Source of the DNA: Candidatus Omnitrophota bacterium
GTDB lineage: Bacteria; Omnitrophota; Gorgyraeia; B26-G9
Direction: 5' to 3'
DNA: 8,709 nt
Assembly: GCA_003645745.1 (NCBI GenBank)
Contig: QNCH01000054.1
Coordinates: 1-8,709, forward strand
Numbering within the stretch: position 1 is the first letter of the stretch; the number at the start of each line of letters is the position of its first letter. A program made the translations under genes and the position numbers. The notes beneath the pieces were generated by a model. The model made no database searches. It was not told the origin of the DNA and was given only the letters and a program-made list of their open reading frames with translations. Positions 4,785 to 8,709 of this stretch are shown piece by piece.

Positions 4785-7265
4785 ATGATAAATATACTTA
4801 AAAAAATTAAAATTTATTTTATTTTATTCCTGATTTTAAATTGTTCCTGTTTTGCTTTTGCTCAGAAGGATGAATATAAAGATTTATTTTTAATCAAGCA
4901 GGTTTTTGAAGATGGGTTTTATGATACTGCCCTAAGGCAGTTCGAGCAATTTTTAAAAGATTACCCTTATAGTAAACATAAATATAGAGTCCAGTTTTTA
5001 ATCGCGCAGTGTTATTTTAACCAGGGTAAGCTATATCAGGCTTTAAGCGTTTTTGAGAATTTATTAAAATGTAAGGAAACAATAAATAAAGGAAAAACAG
5101 ATGAGATTTATTTTTGGCTGGCGGAAACATATTTTAAAGCTAAAGATTATGAACATGCTTATACATTCTACCGAAAATTACATAAAAATTTTCCTCTTTC
5201 TAAATTTATAGGTTATGCTGATTATAATAGCGCGTTATGTTTATATGAATTAGAAAAGTTTATTGCCGCAAAATCAGCGTTTATAGAATTTATCAGCAAG
5301 TATCCGCAGAATAAATATGTCAGTGAAGCAGATTATAAAATTGGTGAAATTTTATTTAAATTAGATAAATATAGCGAAGCAAAAGATTATTTTTTTAAGT
5401 ATATTAAACGTTATTCAGACAGGGATAGTCTAATTCGCGCGCATTGTTTTTTAGGAGAGATTAATTGTCGTATTTTTAACTATAAGCAGGCAATACAGCA
5501 TTATCTGCTTGTGCTTAAATTTAGTAAAAGCACCAAATATGCGCCATACGCCCGGTATGGTTTAGGCTGGTCATATTTTGCTTTAGGCAGGTATAGGAAA
5601 AGTTTAGATGCATTTGAGCAATTCAGAGAATCCTCTCCCAAACATCATTTTATCGCGCAGGTAATTTTTCAAATGGGTGAGTGTAATTATGAACTTAATA
5701 ATTATGAGGAAGCTTTAATTGATTATGAGAAAATAATCCAGAAATTTTCTGAAGAAAAATTGCTGCAAAAAGCTTATCTTGCAAAGGCAAAAATTTTTTC
5801 CAAAACACACAGGACAAATAAATCAATATTTATATATACCGAATTTTTAAAAAAATTCCCTCAGAGTAAATTAATTTCGCGGGTGCATTATTCTCTGGGA
5901 CAAGCGTATCTGCAAAAAGAAGATAAGCAAAATGCTTTAAAAGAATTTGAAACAGCTTTGGAGCTAACTGATGAGCTGAGCATTAAAACTTCAGCTTTGA
6001 GTAAGATTGCTGACGTTTATTTTGAACAAGGAGATATAAAACTCGCGCAAAAAATGTATGATAAAATACTTTTGGATTTTTCCGAGAGTGAGCAGGCTCC
6101 TTACGCGCAATATCAATTAGCTTTAAGTTTTTCAAAACAGGCTAAGTTTGACGCGGCTATCCTCGCGTTTCAGAATGTAATTGACCAGCACAAGGATGCT
6201 AAGATTACTGCTGATTCCCGCTATCAATTGGCTATGGTTTATTTTAAAAAAAGAAATTTTTCCGCGGCTATTAAACATTTCAATGTTTTATTAAATGAAT
6301 GTAAGCAATCTAAATTTAAGGAACAAGCTTTATTTCACCTTGCTGCTTCATTATATAATGTGGGAAAATTTTCTGAAGCGCTTAAATTTTATACACAGCT
6401 GATAAAAATAACAGGCAGGCAGGATTTTTTGTGGCAGTCTATATACCAACGCGGTTGGTGTTATTATAATATAGGCAAAGAGCAGCAGGCTGTTAATGAG
6501 TTTGTTAATTGCTTGTCCAGATTTCCTGAGTCGCCTGTTGCAGCGGATACACAGTTTTGGCTGGGGCAGTTTTATCTTGGCAAGGAGAATTTTGCTAAAG
6601 CAAAAGATTATTTTTTTACAGTGATAAGAAATCCTTTACAGTCTGAATTAAATGACGATGCTATGTTTGAGTTGGGAACGTGCTATTATAAAATGGGTAA
6701 TAGTGAACTCTCAGTTAAGCAGTTCGCAATGTTAAGAGAACAGTTCCCTGAAAGCGAATTTATTCCGCAAAGTATTGTGAAAAGTGCTGAAATTTTTGTT
6801 GAGCAGAAAAAAATAGCACATGCAAAGGTTAAATTAGATGAATTAGCCTCAGATTACTCTGACACAATATACGCGAGTATTGCTTATCAAAAATTAGCTG
6901 ACATTGCAACTAAAGAAGGGAATAAAGAAGACGCGGTAGAATATTTAAACTCTGCGCTGGATATTTCTGCTAATACCGTTGCACTAAAAGCTAAGTTAAA
7001 TTATGAGTTAGGTTGTTTATTGGAAACAATGGATAAGATTGAACGCGCGCTTGATTGTTATTTAAAGTCCGCGTATCTTTGCCCTGAGTTAAAGGAATTA
7101 TCGGGTAAGGCATATTTAAAAGCTGCGCGAATTTTTGAAAATAAAAAAAAATATAAAAAGGCAAAGAGTATCTATAATAAAATTATTGTAAATAAATTGT
7201 ATGGAGAAGAAGCTCAAAAGAGGATGCAATGTATAAAAGAAGAATTAGAACCTGCATTTCTGTAA
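4785..7265 (+). CDS. Exported long tetratricopeptide-repeat protein
   Basis: This 826-residue protein has a Sec signal peptide: N-terminal lysines (6, 7, 9), a hydrophobic core (about 10-23) and a likely cleavage A24-F-A26|Q27. Cysteines 20 and 22 do not sit in a proper lipobox, so a lipoprotein is unlikely. The rest is a nearly continuous solenoid of about twenty TPR-like units at about 36-residue spacing. Each has the pattern Y/F-x-L-G-x-x-Y-x-x-G-x-x-x-x-A-x-x-x-F followed by a F/Y-P-x-S turn (for example 56-63, 134-139, 355-361, 578-582, 652-656). This is the arrangement of periplasmic CpoB/YbgF- and BamD-like TPR proteins, but much longer. No enzymatic domain is seen; a scaffold or adaptor in the periplasm is the natural inference. 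The ATG at 4785 starts the signal peptide directly but has no clear Shine-Dalgarno sequence. Its 3' end overlaps the receptor-like barrel gene by 37 bp, suggesting the two products work together. Confidence 0.85.
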   Translation: MINILKKIKIYFILFLILNCSCFAFAQKDEYKDLFLIKQVFEDGFYDTALRQFEQFLKDYPYSKHKYRVQFLIAQCYFNQGKLYQALSVFENLLKCKETINKGKTDEIYFWLAETYFKAKDYEHAYTFYRKLHKNFPLSKFIGYADYNSALCLYELEKFIAAKSAFIEFISKYPQNKYVSEADYKIGEILFKLDKYSEAKDYFFKYIKRYSDRDSLIRAHCFLGEINCRIFNYKQAIQHYLLVLKFSKSTKYAPYARYGLGWSYFALGRYRKSLDAFEQFRESSPKHHFIAQVIFQMGECNYELNNYEEALIDYEKIIQKFSEEKLLQKAYLAKAKIFSKTHRTNKSIFIYTEFLKKFPQSKLISRVHYSLGQAYLQKEDKQNALKEFETALELTDELSIKTSALSKIADVYFEQGDIKLAQKMYDKILLDFSESEQAPYAQYQLALSFSKQAKFDAAILAFQNVIDQHKDAKITADSRYQLAMVYFKKRNFSAAIKHFNVLLNECKQSKFKEQALFHLAASLYNVGKFSEALKFYTQLIKITGRQDFLWQSIYQRGWCYYNIGKEQQAVNEFVNCLSRFPESPVAADTQFWLGQFYLGKENFAKAKDYFFTVIRNPLQSELNDDAMFELGTCYYKMGNSELSVKQFAMLREQFPESEFIPQSIVKSAEIFVEQKKIAHAKVKLDELASDYSDTIYASIAYQKLADIATKEGNKEDAVEYLNSALDISANTVALKAKLNYELGCLLETMDKIERALDCYLKSAYLCPELKELSGKAYLKAARIFENKKKYKKAKSIYNKIIVNKLYGEEAQKRMQCIKEELEPAFL
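7219..7223 (+). promoter_or_regulatory. Ribosome binding site of the barrel gene, inside the TPR gene
   Basis: AGAGG lies five bases before the ATG at 7229, within the final codons of the TPR gene. It supports this overlapping start, from which a complete signal peptide is read, and implies translational coupling. Confidence 0.65.
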
Positions 7266-8709
7266 GTATTGTTTTAGGATTTATTTTTTTGACACAAAAA
7301 AATGCAGCTGCCCAAGAATTGGTTGACAGTTTGCTTGAATTGCCTCAGGTAAATATTATAGCTTGCAGGCATAATGAAGAAAATATCTTAGATAAACAAT
7401 TATACCCCGGGCACACTGATTTTATCGATGATGTAGGATTTTCTCAGTTATCTGCAAACACAGGATTTTTAAGCGCGGCTTTTGGCAGGTTTAATTCTGA
7501 AAGTTTTCAATTAATGCAGTCAGCAAAAACAAAGAATTTTTATCATTCTTTTTGGTTTGAAAACATTGATAGCCGCGGAGAGCGTTGTAACGGCCAGTTT
7601 AGAGTATATGATTCTGGATTCAGGTTAGGGCTGCCTTTTGATAATCAGAATGAACTTGTTTTAAAAATGGATTATTTTGACAAAATAATGGGTTTGCCTG
7701 GCAGGGTTAATCTGCCTACATCCCAGGATAATCGAAGGACAATACATTTTAAGAGCGCAATTCAGTTTAATCCTAAGCAAGGGGTTAGTGTCGAACCTTA
7801 CTATGATGGGGCAAGTGTAAATGATGCTTTGGAGCGGCCTGATTACAGGAGCAGTATTATCGGAATGAAAGTCGCAATTAAAAATGATTTGTTTTCTGCA
7901 GATATTCATCACTATAAAACGCAGTTAAAGAATTGTTACGGACAAAACAATCTGGATGCTGGCCTACGCTTTGTTGAGATGAATTTTTTGCGCGGATACA
8001 AACTCGTATTAGGAAGTGATTTGTTTTATCAGCAATATTTTGGAGAAAGGATCTCTCCTTTTGCGGAATTGATTCTTAAAAAAGATCAAAATTGCCTGCA
8101 TAAGTTTACTCTAACGCGTGAATTTGAGCCTTTAAATTTTAGTCAGAATTATCTTGAAGAAAATTATTTAGAAGTAAACCCTGACATTTTACGGTTGGAA
8201 AGAAAATTTTGTGTTTCATATCAAATAGATAAATACATTGCTTCGCGGTGGCTGGTAAATATTTTATTTTATGCTCATCAGCATAAAGATATGTCTTTTT
8301 TGGCTGATCATGATTTTAATGGGCTTTACGCACCGCGTACACTTAAAAAAGCTAATTCCTGCGGGGTAAAATTAGCATTTGAATATAGCTGGAATGATGA
8401 TTTTAGCCAGTTTTTTAGCCTGGATCTAAACAAAATTCGCAGTAAAGATCCTGATTATGAGTTTGTGCCTTTTAAGCCAAAACAACATTTTTCTTCAGGT
8501 TTTAAATGTAGAATCGCGGAAAAATTTAATATAGATATTGTTGGCGATTATTTTGGGCGAAGATTTTATCAAGGAAATTTGAAAGAGACTTTAGGTTGTT
8601 ATTTGCTCTGGAAAGCAAAATTTTCTTATGATTTCAAGGATAACTTACAGACGTTTGTTTTAATCGATAACCTATTCAATGATTATTATGAAGTAGTAAA
8701 GGGATATCC
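7229..8709 (+). CDS. TonB-dependent-receptor-like outer-membrane beta-barrel lacking a plug (3' truncated by window)
   Basis: The frame is open from ATG 7229 to the window end (493 complete codons plus two bases). Residues 1-28 are a signal peptide: M-Y-K-R-R-I-R, hydrophobic core 10-22, cleavage A26-A-A28|Q29. The far end has the hallmark last strands of TonB-dependent receptors: L-I-D-N-L-F-N-D-Y-Y-E near 478-487 and G-Y-P at the edge, so perhaps only about 20-30 residues are missing. Y410-E-F-V-P-F-K-P and the D-Y-F-G-R-R-F-Y block (440-447) match the penultimate strands. The mature N-terminus has a short P-Q-V-N-I-I-A stretch (39-45) resembling the segment that precedes a plug. Alternating barrel-like strands then begin by about residue 75, leaving no room for the usual plug of about 120 residues. 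It would therefore be an outer-membrane channel or anchor, not a standard ligand-gated importer. The ATG lies in the TPR gene with AGAGG upstream; the 37-bp overlap ties it to the TPR protein. Substrate unknown. Confidence 0.8.
   Translation, partial: MYKRRIRTCISVSIVLGFIFLTQKNAAAQELVDSLLELPQVNIIACRHNEENILDKQLYPGHTDFIDDVGFSQLSANTGFLSAAFGRFNSESFQLMQSAKTKNFYHSFWFENIDSRGERCNGQFRVYDSGFRLGLPFDNQNELVLKMDYFDKIMGLPGRVNLPTSQDNRRTIHFKSAIQFNPKQGVSVEPYYDGASVNDALERPDYRSSIIGMKVAIKNDLFSADIHHYKTQLKNCYGQNNLDAGLRFVEMNFLRGYKLVLGSDLFYQQYFGERISPFAELILKKDQNCLHKFTLTREFEPLNFSQNYLEENYLEVNPDILRLERKFCVSYQIDKYIASRWLVNILFYAHQHKDMSFLADHDFNGLYAPRTLKKANSCGVKLAFEYSWNDDFSQFFSLDLNKIRSKDPDYEFVPFKPKQHFSSGFKCRIAEKFNIDIVGDYFGRRFYQGNLKETLGCYLLWKAKFSYDFKDNLQTFVLIDNLFNDYYEVVKGY

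Noticed and set aside
4785..4850. Lipoprotein signal for the TPR protein (Cys20 or Cys22)
   Set aside because: The residues before the cysteines (L-I-L-N-C-S-C) lack the small residue needed at -1 or the -3 hydrophobic pattern; A-F-A|Q fits signal peptidase I.
7661..7912. 83-codon antisense open frame inside the barrel gene
   Set aside because: The + strand frame here is continuous with the signal peptide and the receptor-like C-terminus, and the antisense frame shows no motif.

Overview
The window is AT-rich (roughly 37-38% G+C by eye), densely coded on the + strand, and bacterial. An exported beta-barrel protein of the TonB-dependent receptor type and an exported TPR protein point to a Gram-negative (diderm) cell. 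The style (AT-rich, tightly packed, long TPR protein followed by a short receptor-like barrel) would fit a candidate phylum such as Omnitrophota or Elusimicrobiota. That placement is a guess from style and has not been tested.

Layout: (1) 2-1447 is a tightly coupled run of three genes: the C-terminal end of a Pif1/RecD-like helicase, a dCMP deaminase (comEB type) overlapping it by 20 bp, and a flavodoxin-fold NAD(P)H-dependent oxidoreductase overlapping by 4 bp. (2) 1448-1771 is a gene-free gap filled by nested inverted repeats. (3) 1772-4591 is a complete uvrA. (4) 4563-4750 is a 188-bp palindromic element whose left end lies inside the last codons of uvrA. (5) 4785-7265 encodes an exported protein of about twenty TPR-like repeats. 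(6) 7229-8709 encodes a TonB-dependent-receptor-like barrel with no visible plug domain; it overlaps the TPR gene by 37 bp and runs off the window end.

The genes suggest two themes. The first half concerns nucleotide and DNA metabolism (helicase, dUMP supply, nucleotide excision repair). The last two genes look like a translationally coupled envelope module: a periplasmic TPR solenoid paired with a plugless outer-membrane barrel.

The most unusual signal is non-coding. The only two intergenic gaps are each filled by an inverted-repeat element with the same outer end, TATACTCAAAC / GTTTGAGTATA, but with unrelated cores. In both, the left end sits at the stop codon of the upstream gene. The right end carries a promoter-like pair (TYGCAA, 16 bp, TATAAA) aimed at the next gene. 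In the second element the core arms pair with several G.U wobbles that work only in a + strand transcript, which suggests a folded RNA. I found no tRNA, rRNA or CRISPR array.
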